DNA of 64,000 nt from an uncultured Hyphomicrobiales bacterium (GCA_903825465.1 CAIKAR010000030.1:274865-338864); one strand, 5' to 3'; positions 20,132-29,774 are shown, counted from the stretch's first letter. The notes: generated by a model not told the origin, from the letters alone. Numbers and translations are program-made.

Positions 20132-21964
20132 ATGACGGATACGACGCAAGCCGCCGCCGACGCGCGGAAATCGCGGGGTTCGCTCAAGGCGTTGAAGCCG
20201 TTGTTGCCCTACGCGGCGCGGCACAAACTCTGGATCGCCGGCGGGCTGACGGCGCTGGTCGCGGCCTCGGCGGCGACGCTTACCTTGCCCGTCGCGGTGC
20301 GGCGGATGATCGATTTCGGCTTTTCCCCCGAGCGCGCCGGCCTGATCGACAGCTATTTCATCGGCATGGTCGGCGTCGTCGCCGTCTTGGCGCTGGCGTC
20401 CGGCTGCCGCTATTTCCTGGTGATGTCGCTTGGCGAACGCGTGGTCGCGGACTTGCGAACCGATCTTTTCGCGCATCTGGCGCGGCTCGACGCGGCTTTC
20501 TACGACACCGCGAAGACGGGCGAGCTGGTGTCGCGCCTCACCGCCGACACCACGCAGATGAAGGCGGCGTTCGGCTCGTCGGCCTCCGTCGCGCTGCGCA
20601 ATATCTTCATGTTCGTTGGCGCTATCGGCATGATGCTCTTCACCAGCCCCAAGCTGTCCGGGCTTGTGCTGGTGGCGATACCGGTGATCGTGTTTCCGCT
20701 GGTCGCCTCGGGCCGGGTGGTGCGCGGCCGCTCGCGCCGGGCGCAGGACACATTGGCGGAGGCGAGCGCCTTCGCGGCGGAGAACCTCGGCGCGACGCGG
20801 ACAATGCAGGCGTTTGTCGCCGAAGACGCGACGATCTCGCGCTTTTCGCGCGCGGTGGAATTCGCCTACGCCGCCGCGAAGTCGGCGATCGGCGCGCGCG
20901 CGGTCTTGACGACCGTGGCGATTTTCCTCGCCTTCGCGAGCGTCGTCGGCGTGCTGTGGCTGGGCGCGCAGGATGTCATGGCCGGCCGCGTCACCGGCGG
21001 GCTCTTGTCGCAGTTCGTGCTGTTGGCGGTGCTGGGCGCGAGCTCGCTGGGGCAGTTGTCGGAAGTGTGGAGCGAATTGTCGTCGGCCGCCGGCGCGGCC
21101 GGGCGCATCGCCGAATTGCTCGACACGAAGCCGCGGATTGTCGCGCCGGCCAACCCCGTGGCGATGCGCGAGCCGCCGCGCGGCGAAATCGCCTTCGACA
21201 ACGTCTCCTTCGCCTATCCGACGCGCGTCGGCGCGCCCATCGTCGCGGGCCTTTCCTTCACCATCAAGGCGGGCGAGACCGTCGCCATCGTCGGGCCTTC
21301 CGGCGCCGGCAAATCGACGGTGTTTCAACTGCTGATGCGCTTCTACGACCCCGTCGGCGGCCGGGTGCTCGTCGATGGCCTCGACGCCAGGCTCGCCGAC
21401 CCCGCCCAACTGCGCGGCCGGATGGCGCTGGTGCCGCAGGACGCGGTCGTCTTTGGCGCGTCGGTCGCCGACAATATCCGCTATGGCCGCGCGGGGGCGA
21501 GCGACGCCGAGGTCGCGGCGGCGGCCGAGCGCGCCGCGGCGGCGGAATTCATCCGGGGCCTTCCGGAGGGCTATCAGACCATCATTGGCGAGCGCGGCGT
21601 GACGCTGTCGGGGGGCCAGCGCCAGCGCCTCGCCATCGCCCGGGCCATCCTCAAGAACGCGCCGATCCTGCTGCTCGACGAGGCGACTTCGGCGCTGGAC
21701 GCGGAGAACGAAACGCTCGTGCAACGCGCGCTCGACAATGTGATGAAGGACCGCACGACGCTGGTCATCGCGCATCGTTTGGCGACGGTGCTGGGCGCGG
21801 ACCGAATCCTCGTCATGGACGGCGGCAAGATCGTCGAGGAAGGCGCCCACGCGGCGCTGGTGGCGAAGGACGGCCTTTACGCGCGGCTGGCGCGCTTGCA
21901 ATTCGACGCCGGCGCCACGGCGCTGGGCGGGACCGTGGCGAACGTGGCGGTGGCCCTCACCTGA
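20132..21964 (+). CDS. ABC-type exporter, fused permease and ATPase
   Basis: Half-size ABC exporter of the MsbA/multidrug type, 610 aa, acting as a homodimer in the inner membrane. Six transmembrane helices lie within residues 30-310, with the coupling region [25 protein letters not shown]. The ATPase has Walker [10 protein letters not shown] near 390, the Q-loop PQD, the signature LSGGQRQRL near 491, Walker [13 protein letters not shown] and the switch His in IAHR. The substrate is unknown; a lipid or peptide-like molecule is usual. The stop overlaps by 8 nt the end of the convergent binding-protein gene, which is unrelated by strand. Confidence 0.9.
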   Translation: MTDTTQAAADARKSRGSLKALKPLLPYAARHKLWIAGGLTALVAASAATLTLPVAVRRMIDFGFSPERAGLIDSYFIGMVGVVAVLALASGCRYFLVMSLGERVVADLRTDLFAHLARLDAAFYDTAKTGELVSRLTADTTQMKAAFGSSASVALRNIFMFVGAIGMMLFTSPKLSGLVLVAIPVIVFPLVASGRVVRGRSRRAQDTLAEASAFAAENLGATRTMQAFVAEDATISRFSRAVEFAYAAAKSAIGARAVLTTVAIFLAFASVVGVLWLGAQDVMAGRVTGGLLSQFVLLAVLGASSLGQLSEVWSELSSAAGAAGRIAELLDTKPRIVAPANPVAMREPPRGEIAFDNVSFAYPTRVGAPIVAGLSFTIKAGETVAIVGPSGAGKSTVFQLLMRFYDPVGGRVLVDGLDARLADPAQLRGRMALVPQDAVVFGASVADNIRYGRAGASDAEVAAAAERAAAAEFIRGLPEGYQTIIGERGVTLSGGQRQRLAIARAILKNAPILLLDEATSALDAENETLVQRALDNVMKDRTTLVIAHRLATVLGADRILVMDGGKIVEEGAHAALVAKDGLYARLARLQFDAGATALGGTVANVAVALT

Positions 21965-22991
21965 AGTAGTCGTTGTAAACATCGGTCCAATGCGCCAGCG
22001 AAGACTGCAATCTGGCGGGTTCGATGTATTGCGCGCGGAAATGGCCGGTCTCGGGGCGCAGGTTGGGATCGAGCGGCGGGATGTTCGGCGCGACCGGCAG
22101 TTCGCCCGCCTTCGCCATGATCGTCTGGCCCTCGTCGGACATGATGAAATCGAACAGCAGTTTTCCCGCGTTGGGGTGCGGCGAGTTTTTGGTGACCGCC
22201 ATCGGCAGCACCACCGCCAGGGCCGGCTCCAGTTTCAGCCAGCCGACGGGCGCGCCCTTGCGCGCCGAAATCACGGCGTGGTTGTTGAAGATTTGCAGCG
22301 CGATCGAGAATTCACCGGCGATGACCGTGTCGAGCACCTGCCGCGCGGTGACGGACATGCCGGAGATGTCCTGCTGGCCCAGTTTGGCGAGATAGGCCCG
22401 GCCTTTTTCCTCGCCCATGTCCATCAGGATGTTGCCGACGAACCCTTGCCCGGCGGAACTCGAGGGCTTCGTGTTCCACGCCATCTTGCCCTTGTATTTC
22501 GGGTCGAGCAGATCCTCCCAGGTTTTCGGCTCGGTTCCCTTTGGCACGAGATCGGTGTTGTAGCCGGTTGCCAGCACATATTCGTTGCACGCGAGCCAGT
22601 AGCCCTCCGGGTCAATGTAGCGGGCGGGCAGCGTGGTGGCGGGAATCCATTTCTCGATCAAGTTCTGCTGGCGCAGCACGATGGGCACGGTTGTGCCGTC
22701 GACGAGATCGGCGAGCATCTTGCCGGCGCGCGCCTCGTTGATGACCCGCAATTCGAGTTCCGCCGTGCTGGCGCGGGCGTAGTCGACTTTGACGCCGTAT
22801 TTGGCCTCGAAGGCGGCGACGGCGGGCCGCACGAACTGATCCACGATGGCGGTGGTGTACCAGGTGACCGAGCCCTCTTTCCGGGCGGCGTCGATCAACG
22901 CTTGATCGGCGGCGCGGGCGGAACCGGCCGCCAGCGCGGCGGCGGCGAGCGCGGCCAAGGACGGCAACAGCGAACAGAGGCGAATGCGCAT
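21957..22991 (-). CDS. Iron-type ABC transporter substrate-binding protein, orphan
   Basis: Secreted solute-binding protein of the AfuA/FutA/PotD-like class, 344 aa. The signal peptide ([27 protein letters not shown]) is cleaved before [20 protein letters not shown], an opening typical of ferric-iron binders. [24 protein letters not shown] and [23 protein letters not shown] are further family blocks. The start at 22991 is set by the signal peptide; the frame is open far upstream but overlaps the divergent RNase D gene. No permease or ATPase of its own is adjacent, so its partner transporter must be elsewhere, or it binds an anion or organic ligand for another purpose. Confidence 0.86.
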   Translation of the reverse strand: MRIRLCSLLPSLAALAAAALAAGSARAADQALIDAARKEGSVTWYTTAIVDQFVRPAVAAFEAKYGVKVDYARASTAELELRVINEARAGKMLADLVDGTTVPIVLRQQNLIEKWIPATTLPARYIDPEGYWLACNEYVLATGYNTDLVPKGTEPKTWEDLLDPKYKGKMAWNTKPSSSAGQGFVGNILMDMGEEKGRAYLAKLGQQDISGMSVTARQVLDTVIAGEFSIALQIFNNHAVISARKGAPVGWLKLEPALAVVLPMAVTKNSPHPNAGKLLFDFIMSDEGQTIMAKAGELPVAPNIPPLDPNLRPETGHFRAQYIEPARLQSSLAHWTDVYNDYFR

Positions 22992-23198
22992 GGCGTTTCC
23001 CTTCGGTCGGGGAAAGTGCGGCCGTCGCGCGGGAAAATCAATCGCCCTCGTGTTTTCCGCGGACGCCGGGACGCCGGATCGCGAATTATAATGGCGGGGC
23101 CTTCCGTTGGCGGCCTTTTTGACATAGCAAATCCGTTTTGACAGGCTCCGCCGCCGAATTGGTTGGCGGGACCGTCCCAACCACCGCGAAACGGCCGC

Positions 23199-23813
23199 AT
23201 GACCACACGATTCCATAAAGGCGATTTGCCGTCGCTCGACAAATACCGCGACAGCGTCGCCATCGACACCGAGACGCTCGGCCTCAACCCGCATCGGGAC
23301 CGGCTTTGCGTGGTGCAGCTATCGCCCGGCGACGGCTCGGCCGACGTCGTTCAGATTGCCGCGGGACAGCGGCGCGCTCCGAATCTCGAAAAGCTTTTGT
23401 CGGATCGGTCGGTCACAAAGATTTTTCACTTCGGCCGCTTCGACATCGCCGTCCTTCACAAGGCGTTCGGCGTTGAAATCGGCCCGGTCTATTGCACAAA
23501 GATCGCCTCCAAACTAACCCGCACCTACACCGACCGGCACGGGCTCAAGGATCTGACGCGCGAGCTTCTGGGCGTCGATCTGTCCAAGCAGCAGCAATCC
23601 TCCGATTGGGCGGCGGAGACCCTCAGCGAGGCGCAACTCGCCTACGCGGCGTCGGATGTGCTGCATCTCCACGCGCTGCGGGCGCGGCTGGACGCGATGC
23701 TGGCGCGCGAGGGCCGAACCGACATCGCCGAGGCCTGTTTCCGGTTTCTGCCCGATCGGGCGAAGCTTGACTTGATGGGCTGGCCTGAAAGCGACATATT
23801 CGCCCACGAATAA
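23199..23813 (+). CDS. rnd: Ribonuclease D (DEDD exonuclease, short form)
   Basis: 3'-5' exoribonuclease for tRNA maturation, 204 aa. DEDDy residues are visible: D23 and E25 in AIDTETLGL, an Asp in FHFGRFDIAVL, and the Tyr-Asp pair in AYAASDVLHLHAL. The protein consists only of the catalytic domain and lacks the HRDC domains of E. coli RNase D; this short form is normal in Alphaproteobacteria. The ATG at 23199 is chosen because the MTTRFHKGDLP start is family-like. It leads the lptC-lptA-lptB-rpoN-ptsN run, 68 nt before lptC. Confidence 0.92.
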   Translation: MTTRFHKGDLPSLDKYRDSVAIDTETLGLNPHRDRLCVVQLSPGDGSADVVQIAAGQRRAPNLEKLLSDRSVTKIFHFGRFDIAVLHKAFGVEIGPVYCTKIASKLTRTYTDRHGLKDLTRELLGVDLSKQQQSSDWAAETLSEAQLAYAASDVLHLHALRARLDAMLAREGRTDIAEACFRFLPDRAKLDLMGWPESDIFAHE

Positions 23814-23881
23814 GGGCGCGGCCCAAGGTCGGCGGCGCGTTTTCGCCGCCGCCGCGTTTGGAGGCCGGCGCCGGACGAGCC

Positions 23882-24541
23882 ATGGCATTCGAGGACATCG
23901 GAGAAGACGCGCGTTGGCGGGCGATACAGGCCGCCGGACAGCACACGCGGCTGGTGAAACGGCTGCGACGCGCGATCATGGCGGGCTGCGTCGTCGCGGC
24001 GCTGGCGCTCGCCGGCCTGTCGTATTTCAATCCGTTCGGCGGCGGCCCGGCGTTCACCACCGAATCCGCGAGTTTGAACGGCACCCGCATCATCATGGAA
24101 AAGCCGCGCCTCAGCGGTTATCGCGACGATGGCAGGCCCTATGACCTGCGGGCGGCGACGGGCGCGCAAGACATTAAAACACCGAATATCGTCGAACTCG
24201 TCGATCTCGACGCCCGCGTCGACACGGCGGAGCAGAGCGATGTGCATCTCACGGCGCCGACGGGCGTTTTCGACAGCTCGCGCGATTCCATGGATTTGAG
24301 CGGCGACATACGCATTATCGGCCAAACGCGATTCGACATTCGCCTGCGAGAGGCCAAAATGGATTTCAAAGCGGGGACTGTGGTGTCTAATCTGCCGGTC
24401 AGCGTCTCCATGCCCAGCGGCGTGATCGCCGGGCAGCGGTTGTTGATCACCGAAAACGGCAAGAAAATCAGGTTTTTCGGCGGGGTCGAGACGACCTTCA
24501 CACCCGTCGAACCCGCGTCTGGCCCGGAGGTTAAGCCATGA
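23882..24541 (+). CDS. lptC: LPS export protein LptC
   Basis: Bitopic inner-membrane protein linking LptB2FG to the periplasmic LptA bridge, 219 aa. A single N-terminal transmembrane helix (about residues 33-52, AIMAGCVVAALALAGLSYF) precedes a beta-jellyroll with SASLNGTRIIMEKPRLSGYRDDG, DLDARVDTAEQSDVHLTAPTG and GVIAGQRLLITENGKKIRFFGGVET. The long cytoplasmic lead (about 30 residues) is usual for alphaproteobacterial LptC. Its stop overlaps the lptA start as ATGA. Confidence 0.92.
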   Translation: MAFEDIGEDARWRAIQAAGQHTRLVKRLRRAIMAGCVVAALALAGLSYFNPFGGGPAFTTESASLNGTRIIMEKPRLSGYRDDGRPYDLRAATGAQDIKTPNIVELVDLDARVDTAEQSDVHLTAPTGVFDSSRDSMDLSGDIRIIGQTRFDIRLREAKMDFKAGTVVSNLPVSVSMPSGVIAGQRLLITENGKKIRFFGGVETTFTPVEPASGPEVKP

Positions 24542-25161
24542 CCGGCTCGTTTGCGGTCAAATCCGTCCTGTTAGCCGTTTGCGCGGTCCTATGGGCCGCC
24601 ACGGCCCGGGCGCAGGGAGCCAGCCCCATTTTGCCGGGCGGGAACGCGCGCGGCCCGGTCTCGATCACGGCGCCGACGGTGGATTTCCTCGATAAAGAGC
24701 ACAAGCTCGTTTATTCCGGCGGCGTCGTCGCCAAGCAGGGCGACGCGACGCTCAAAGCGTCGACGCTGACGATTTTCCTCAACGAGGCGGGCGGCGCGGC
24801 CGCGGATTTGGCCCAGGGCGCGCCAAACGCCGCCGGCGGCAACCAGATCAAACGGATCGAAGCCGCCGGCCCGGTGACGATCACCTCGAAGAATCAAGTG
24901 GGTTCGGGGGATTCGGGCGTCTATGAACGCGCCAGCAACAAGCTGACCCTCAGCGGCAACGTCACGCTCAGCGACTGCGCGAACGTGATGAAGGGCGGCC
25001 GGTTGATCTACGATTTGACCGCTGGCCGGGCGCAGGTGCAGGGCGGCTCCAGCACATTGCTGACGCCGGGCGTCAGTTGCGACTCAACAGGCGCCAAGAG
25101 CGCGGCGCCGGCGGTAAAGGGCCCGGTCCCCGCCGCCGCCGCGACAAAGCCGCGGCGCTAG
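24538..25161 (+). CDS. lptA: LPS transport periplasmic protein LptA
   Basis: Periplasmic jellyroll protein that forms the bridge carrying LPS to the outer membrane, 207 aa. A signal peptide (VKSVLLAVCAVLWAATARA) precedes VSITAPTVDFLDKEHKLVYSGGVVAKQGDATLKA, the OstA/LptA repeat. The second half has KRIEAAGPVTITSKNQVGSGDSGVYERASNKLTLSGNVTLSD. A low-complexity Ala/Pro/Lys tail of about 25 residues ends the protein. It is coupled to lptC by a 4-nt overlap and lies 61 nt before the lptB frame. Confidence 0.93.
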   Translation: MTGSFAVKSVLLAVCAVLWAATARAQGASPILPGGNARGPVSITAPTVDFLDKEHKLVYSGGVVAKQGDATLKASTLTIFLNEAGGAAADLAQGAPNAAGGNQIKRIEAAGPVTITSKNQVGSGDSGVYERASNKLTLSGNVTLSDCANVMKGGRLIYDLTAGRAQVQGGSSTLLTPGVSCDSTGAKSAAPAVKGPVPAAAATKPRR

Positions 25162-25222
25162 CAATATTGCTATTGCGCTTGGCTGGCGCTACGCCGGACG
25201 GCACTGTTCGCGCTTCCGCCAA

Positions 25223-26122
25223 TTGGCGCGCGAAGCAATTCGATCGCTTTGGATCCCCCGCCGCGTGTCGCCCCGATCGCCGACCTTCCAAACCGGAACC
25301 GCGAAATCGCCACGGAAATCGCGCGGCTTCGCGTCGATTTCGAATTGGTTTCGACCGAGCCGGGGGTTGAGCCCCGCGACGCCGGCGCAAGAAAGCGCGC
25401 GCGGAGTTCTATCGGCTTATAATCTTGGCAAATCCTACCGCGGACGCGCGGTTGTCGTCGATGTCAGCCTCCATGTCCGTCGCGGCGAGGTGGTGGGATT
25501 GCTGGGTCCGAACGGCGCCGGCAAAACCACCGTGTTTTATATGATTACCGGCCTCGTGCGCGCGGACAAAGGCGCCATCGAGCTTGATGGCTTCGATATC
25601 GCCGAATTGCCCATGTACCGGCGCGCGCGCCTGGGAATTGGATATCTGCCGCAAGAAGCGTCCATCTTTCGCGGACTGAGCGTCGAGGACAACATCTTGG
25701 CGGTGCTGGAGGTTTCGGAGCGCGATCGCGATCGTCGCCAGGCGACGCTGGAAACGCTGCTTGAGGAATTCGACATCAAACGCCTGCGCCGCGCGCCAGC
25801 TATCGCCCTTTCGGGCGGCGAACGCCGCCGTTGCGAGATTGCCCGCGCGCTCGCGGGCAATCCGTCGTTCATGCTGCTGGACGAACCGTTCGCCGGCATC
25901 GACCCCATCGCCGTCGCCGATATTCAGGAATTGGTCCGGCGCCTGACGCATCGGGGCATCGGCGTGCTCATCACCGACCACAACGTCCGCGAAACACTCG
26001 GCCTCATTGACCGGGCCTATATCATTCATTCCGGCCGCGTGTTGACCGAGGGCGCGCCCGAGGAAATCGTCGCCAATCCGGATGTTCGCCGCATATATCT
26101 GGGCGAAGATTTCCGCATGTGA
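25223..26122 (+). CDS. lptB: LPS export ATPase LptB
   Basis: ATPase of the LptB2FG transporter that extracts LPS from the inner membrane. The ATPase core starts near residue 62 of the 299-aa frame: Walker A GPNGAGKTT, Q-loop LPQEASIF, signature LSGGERRR, Walker B FMLLDEPFAGIDP and switch ITDHNV. The end, VRRIYLGEDFRM, is standard LptB. The preceding ~60 residues are Arg/Ser-rich with no similarity I know, and the only in-frame starts are TTG (25223), GTG (25265) and TTG (25367). The true N-terminus is therefore uncertain; rhizobial LptB proteins often have such basic leaders. Confidence 0.9.
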   Translation: MAREAIRSLWIPRRVSPRSPTFQTGTAKSPRKSRGFASISNWFRPSRGLSPATPAQESARGVLSAYNLGKSYRGRAVVVDVSLHVRRGEVVGLLGPNGAGKTTVFYMITGLVRADKGAIELDGFDIAELPMYRRARLGIGYLPQEASIFRGLSVEDNILAVLEVSERDRDRRQATLETLLEEFDIKRLRRAPAIALSGGERRRCEIARALAGNPSFMLLDEPFAGIDPIAVADIQELVRRLTHRGIGVLITDHNVRETLGLIDRAYIIHSGRVLTEGAPEEIVANPDVRRIYLGEDFRM

Positions 26123-26282
26123 GCGGGTCGCCGTCGGAAACGCCCGCTTAACCGAAACGCTCGCTTAACCCTTGCGTCAACTTGCAAAGCAATATCCGTT
26201 CCATAGGGCTGGATCATTCACCAATTTCGTATTAAGCAAGATTGATGCCGCCATTTCGGCGGGCGTGGCTTGAGTATCGTGT

Positions 26283-27908
26283 ATGGCGCTTTCAGCTCGG
26301 TTGGTGATGCGGCAGGGCCAGTCCCTTGTCATGACGCCGCAGCTTCTGCAGGCGATCAAGCTGCTGCAGTTTTCAAATGTCGAACTGTCCGCGTTCATCG
26401 ACGAGGAACTGGAGCGAAATCCGCTGTTGGACCGCGCCGACGACAGGCCGGACGCCCAAATCGACATGCCCGGCCCCGTCTCGGAATCGATGGCCGCCGA
26501 ATTCGACGCCGGCGCGTCGAGCGACTTTGCCGAAGGCATGATGGAGGCTTCATCCGGCGATTTCGACGAGGGCTTCGAGGGCGGCGACACGGAAGGCGAC
26601 TGGGCGCGCGACGATTTCGTCGTGGATCGCGCCAGCCTGGAAAACAGCCTCGGCACCGAGGTCGAAAACGCTTTCGAAATCGACAGGACCGAACCGGCGC
26701 CCGCCGCGTCGGCGGATTCATTTGTCGCGGACGGGCTTTCGGCGACGTCGTGGAACGGTTCGCCGGGAGGTTCGGAAGAGGGCGAAGGCAACAATCTCGA
26801 AAGCTATGTCGCGTCGCATTTGGGTCTGCGGGACCATTTGTCGGAGCAATTGGCGATCGCTTGCGCGGACCCCGGGGATTTGATGATCGGCCACGCGATC
26901 ATCGATTGCGTCAACGACGCTGGATATTTTCTCGATCCGCTTGAGGAACTGGCGCAGCGGCTGGGCGCCCCGATGGCGCGCGCCGAACGCGTCTTGAAGC
27001 TGGTTCAAACCTTCGACCCCTCCGGCGTCGGCGCGCGAAATCTCGCGGAATGCCTTTCAATCCAGCTGCGCGAGCGCGACCGTTTCGATCCGGCGATGCG
27101 GCGGCTTGTCGAAAATCTGCCCTTGCTGGCGAAGCGGGATTTCGCCGAACTGCGCAAACTCTGCGAAGTCGACGACGAGGACATCAAGGAGATGTTCGCG
27201 GAAATCAAGCGGTTGAATCCCAAGCCGGGCAACGCCTTCGGCCACGAACCCATGCAAACGGTCGTGGCTGATGTGACCGTGCGCGCCGCGCCCGACGGCT
27301 CGTGGCGCGTCGAGCTCAATTCGGAAAGCCTGCCGAGGCTGCTCGTCAACCAGTCCTATGCGACGGTCGTTCATCGCGGCGCCGGCGCCGCCGCCGACAA
27401 GAGCTTTCTGTCGAATTGCCTGCAAACCGCCAATTGGCTCACCAAGAGCCTTGAGCAGCGCGCGAAGACGATCCTGAAGGTTTCCGCCGAAATCGTGCGC
27501 CATCAGGACGCGTTTTTCGCGCGCGGCGTCGAATATCTGCGGCCACTCAACCTACGCACGATCGCGGACGCCATCGGCATGCACGAATCGACGGTTTCGC
27601 GCGTCACGTCGAACAAATACCTGTCGAGCCCGCGCGGCATATTCGAACTCAAATATTTTTTCACCGCCTCGATCCCCGCCAAATCGGGCGCGGAGGCGCA
27701 TTCCGCCGAGGCCGTGCGGTTCCGCATCAAGCAAATGATCGAAAGCGAGCCGCCGTCGGGCGTGCTTTCCGACGACGCCATCGTTGAAAAGTTGAAGCAC
27801 GCCAATGTCGTGATCGCGCGGCGCACGGTGGCGAAATACCGCGAGAGCCTCAGGATCGCGTCGTCCGTCGAGCGGCGGCGCGAGAAAGCCGCGCTTGTGT
27901 CCGCCTGA
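26283..27908 (+). CDS. rpoN: RNA polymerase sigma-54 factor
   Basis: Alternative sigma factor for nitrogen and other enhancer-driven promoters (-24/-12 type), 541 aa. Region I is Gln/Leu-rich (LVMRQGQSLVMTPQLLQAIKLLQFSNVEL), region II is acidic (about residues 45-150), and the core-binding region III contains FDPSGVGARNLAECLSIQL. The HTH (TIADAIGMHESTVSRVTSNKY) and the RpoN box ARRTVAKYRE near residue 515 complete the protein. It follows lptB, as in rhizobia. The intergenic region contains two direct TTAACC repeats but no canonical operator. Confidence 0.96.
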   Translation: MALSARLVMRQGQSLVMTPQLLQAIKLLQFSNVELSAFIDEELERNPLLDRADDRPDAQIDMPGPVSESMAAEFDAGASSDFAEGMMEASSGDFDEGFEGGDTEGDWARDDFVVDRASLENSLGTEVENAFEIDRTEPAPAASADSFVADGLSATSWNGSPGGSEEGEGNNLESYVASHLGLRDHLSEQLAIACADPGDLMIGHAIIDCVNDAGYFLDPLEELAQRLGAPMARAERVLKLVQTFDPSGVGARNLAECLSIQLRERDRFDPAMRRLVENLPLLAKRDFAELRKLCEVDDEDIKEMFAEIKRLNPKPGNAFGHEPMQTVVADVTVRAAPDGSWRVELNSESLPRLLVNQSYATVVHRGAGAAADKSFLSNCLQTANWLTKSLEQRAKTILKVSAEIVRHQDAFFARGVEYLRPLNLRTIADAIGMHESTVSRVTSNKYLSSPRGIFELKYFFTASIPAKSGAEAHSAEAVRFRIKQMIESEPPSGVLSDDAIVEKLKHANVVIARRTVAKYRESLRIASSVERRREKAALVSA

Positions 27909-28170
27909 CAGGGAGAAGCGTGGATATTTTCCCGAAATCCGGACGGCTGGAAGCCGATTGACAGCGGCGGCGAGGGTGCCTAACGCAGTGTCGCGCGGAC
28001 GGGGCCGAAGCGATGGCCCGCGCTTCCGCGAGCCATGTGGGCAAATCACGCGGGGCCGTGGTCGCGATAGGCGGCGCGGCGTTTGATATTCGTAACGGGA
28101 CAAAACTGCGGCTTTCCGCGCTCGCCATCGACACAGGCGGCGGCGCGCGGGGGAAACACGGGATTGCGGG

Positions 28171-28635
28171 ATGTCTTTAAGCGATTTGATCACGCCCGAT
28201 TCGATCATGCCGCCGCTGCGCGCGCGGACGGGCAAACAGGTCATTCAGGAAATGGCCGAACGCGCCGGTGGCCTGTCGGGCCTTCCCGCCAGCGTGATCT
28301 CGGAGGCTGTCCGGCTGCGCGAACAACTGGGGCCAACCGGCGTCGGCGGCGGCGTGGCGATTCCGCACGCCAAGATAAAGGGCGTTGGGAAAATCTTCGG
28401 CGTTGTCGCGCGAGTCGAAAAACCCGTCGAATTTCAATCGCGCGATGGCGCGCCGGTTGATCTGTTTTTCATGTTGATCGCGCCGGAGTCCGCGGGCGCC
28501 GAGCATCTAAAGGCGCTTTCCCGCGTCGCGCGCGTTTTGCACAACACATCCCTCGTGAACGACTTGCGCGCGGCGCAAGACGCGGCCGCGTTGTACATGT
28601 TGCTCACCCGGGCGACGGACTCGCGCGCGGCTTAG
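28171..28635 (+). CDS. ptsN: PTS IIA-like nitrogen-regulatory protein PtsN
   Basis: EIIA-Ntr, the terminal phosphate acceptor of the nitrogen PTS, which signals nitrogen and potassium state, 154 aa. The phospho-acceptor is H66 in GVAIPHAKI. Flanking blocks ISEAVRLREQLGPTGVGGG and DLFFMLIAPESAGAEHLKALSRVARVL are typical. A GCGGG Shine-Dalgarno precedes the ATG. In related genomes a ribosome hibernation factor gene (hpf) normally sits between rpoN and ptsN; here only 262 nt separate them and no hpf is present. The 3' end overlaps the convergent glucokinase gene by 4 nt. Confidence 0.93.
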   Translation: MSLSDLITPDSIMPPLRARTGKQVIQEMAERAGGLSGLPASVISEAVRLREQLGPTGVGGGVAIPHAKIKGVGKIFGVVARVEKPVEFQSRDGAPVDLFFMLIAPESAGAEHLKALSRVARVLHNTSLVNDLRAAQDAAALYMLLTRATDSRAA

Positions 28636-29630
28636 CTCCAGGCGCGCGCGGCATAGTCAATGGCGTATAATTCCGGCCGCCGCGCGATGTCGGCCATGCC
28701 TTGCGTGACCGCGTCCGGCTTGAGCAACAACGAGACAGGCGTTTGCTCGACGATTTCCGCGTAGGGCGCCTTGTTTTTGAACACCCGCCTGAATTCGGCT
28801 TCGTCCAGCAACCCGGCTATGCGGGGAAGGACGCCGCCGGCTAGAAAAACGCCGCCCGTCGCCAGAAATGTCAGCGTCAGGTCGCCGGCGTAGCGGGCGA
28901 CCAGTCTCCAAAACATCGCAACCGTCTCGCCTTCGTCGCTTCCGGGATTGGCGAGCGCGCGCGAAACGATTTCGGGGTCGTCGATGTCCGGGCGCGCCCG
29001 GCCTGTCGCCGCGATCCGCGCCCTGTGCAGGCGGCGCAATCCCGGCCCGGAAATCAGCGTTTCCGGCGTGAGGCGGCCGAGCTTCGGCTCGACGTGGGGC
29101 CAGACGAGCTTTTCATCGGGATAAACGGCGGCGAAATCGGAGTGTGAACCTTCGCTGGCGATCGCCAGCCATTTGCCATCGACCGCGATCAGTGCCGCCG
29201 TTCCCAATCCCGTGCCAGGACCATGCACGAGACGCGCGCCGTGGACAGGTTTCTCGACGTTGCCGATCTCGCGCGCCCAATCGGGACGAATGCTCGGTAT
29301 CGAGAGCGCCAGCGCTTCGAAATCGTTCAGAATCAAGCCTTGTTTCAAATTCAGCGCCCGCGCCACCTGGCGGCCGTCGATGATCCAATCCGCGTTGGTC
29401 AGCTTCACGGACGCGCCCTTCACCGGACCGGCGGCGCATAAAACACAGCTTTTCGGGGTGACGCCGGTTCCCGCGAGAGCCGCCTTCGCCGCTGCTTCGA
29501 ACGACGGAAATCCCTCGGTTGTGCCCGCCGGCAGGAGGATCACGGGCGAGGCGGCGTCGGGCACGACCGCGAAGCGGGCGTTGGTTCCCCCGACATCGCT
29601 GATCAAAACCGGAAATTGCCAGTCAGTCAT
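28632..29630 (-). CDS. glk: Glucokinase
   Basis: ATP-dependent hexokinase of the proteobacterial Glk (ROK-like, Pfam Glucokinase) family, 332 aa, phosphorylating glucose in the cytoplasm. The phosphate-binding loop is SDVGGTNARFA at the N-terminus; the catalytic Asp lies in ILNDFEALA; adenosine-contact strings are GPGTGLGTAAL and GGVFLAGGVLPRI. ASEGSHSDFAA contains the sugar-contacting Glu/His found in this family. Its convergent position beside ptsN has no obvious regulatory meaning. Confidence 0.92.
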   Translation of the reverse strand: MTDWQFPVLISDVGGTNARFAVVPDAASPVILLPAGTTEGFPSFEAAAKAALAGTGVTPKSCVLCAAGPVKGASVKLTNADWIIDGRQVARALNLKQGLILNDFEALALSIPSIRPDWAREIGNVEKPVHGARLVHGPGTGLGTAALIAVDGKWLAIASEGSHSDFAAVYPDEKLVWPHVEPKLGRLTPETLISGPGLRRLHRARIAATGRARPDIDDPEIVSRALANPGSDEGETVAMFWRLVARYAGDLTLTFLATGGVFLAGGVLPRIAGLLDEAEFRRVFKNKAPYAEIVEQTPVSLLLKPDAVTQGMADIARRPELYAIDYAARAWS

Positions 29631-29674
29631 GACCCCTCCAATCGCGCGCCAAATCGCCGCCGCGTTGTCAAGCC

Positions 29675-29737
29675 AAGCGCCGCCGGCTTTGTTCCAGGCG
29701 CCGCCGGCTTTGTTTGAACCGCCGCAGGCTTTGGTCC
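29675..29737. repeat. Three tandem 21-bp repeats
   Basis: Units at 29675-29695, 29696-29716 and 29717-29737 share the core CGCCG(C/G)CGGCTTTG; the first two are nearly identical and the third is diverged. They lie between glk and ahcY, outside any credible gene. The number of copies is too small, and the spacing too tight, for a CRISPR. Confidence 0.8.
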
Positions 29738-29758
29738 GAAACGGCCCGCGTGATGAAC

Positions 29759-29774
29759 ATAAGGATTTCCTTAT
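29759..29774. promoter_or_regulatory. Palindromic operator upstream of ahcY (SahR-like)
   Basis: A perfect palindrome ATAAGGA-TT-TCCTTAT lies about 70 nt before the ahcY start in an AT-rich island. The form and position fit operators of the ArsR-family S-adenosylhomocysteine sensor SahR, known to control ahcY and other methyl-cycle genes in Proteobacteria. The assignment to SahR is inference; the regulator gene is not in the window. Confidence 0.5.

Noticed and set aside
26146..26168. CtrA box upstream of rpoN
   Set aside because: Two TTAACC repeats are present, but the spacing between TTAA cores is 13 nt, not 7, so it does not meet the consensus.
29675..29737. CRISPR array
   Set aside because: Only three contiguous 21-bp units without spacers.
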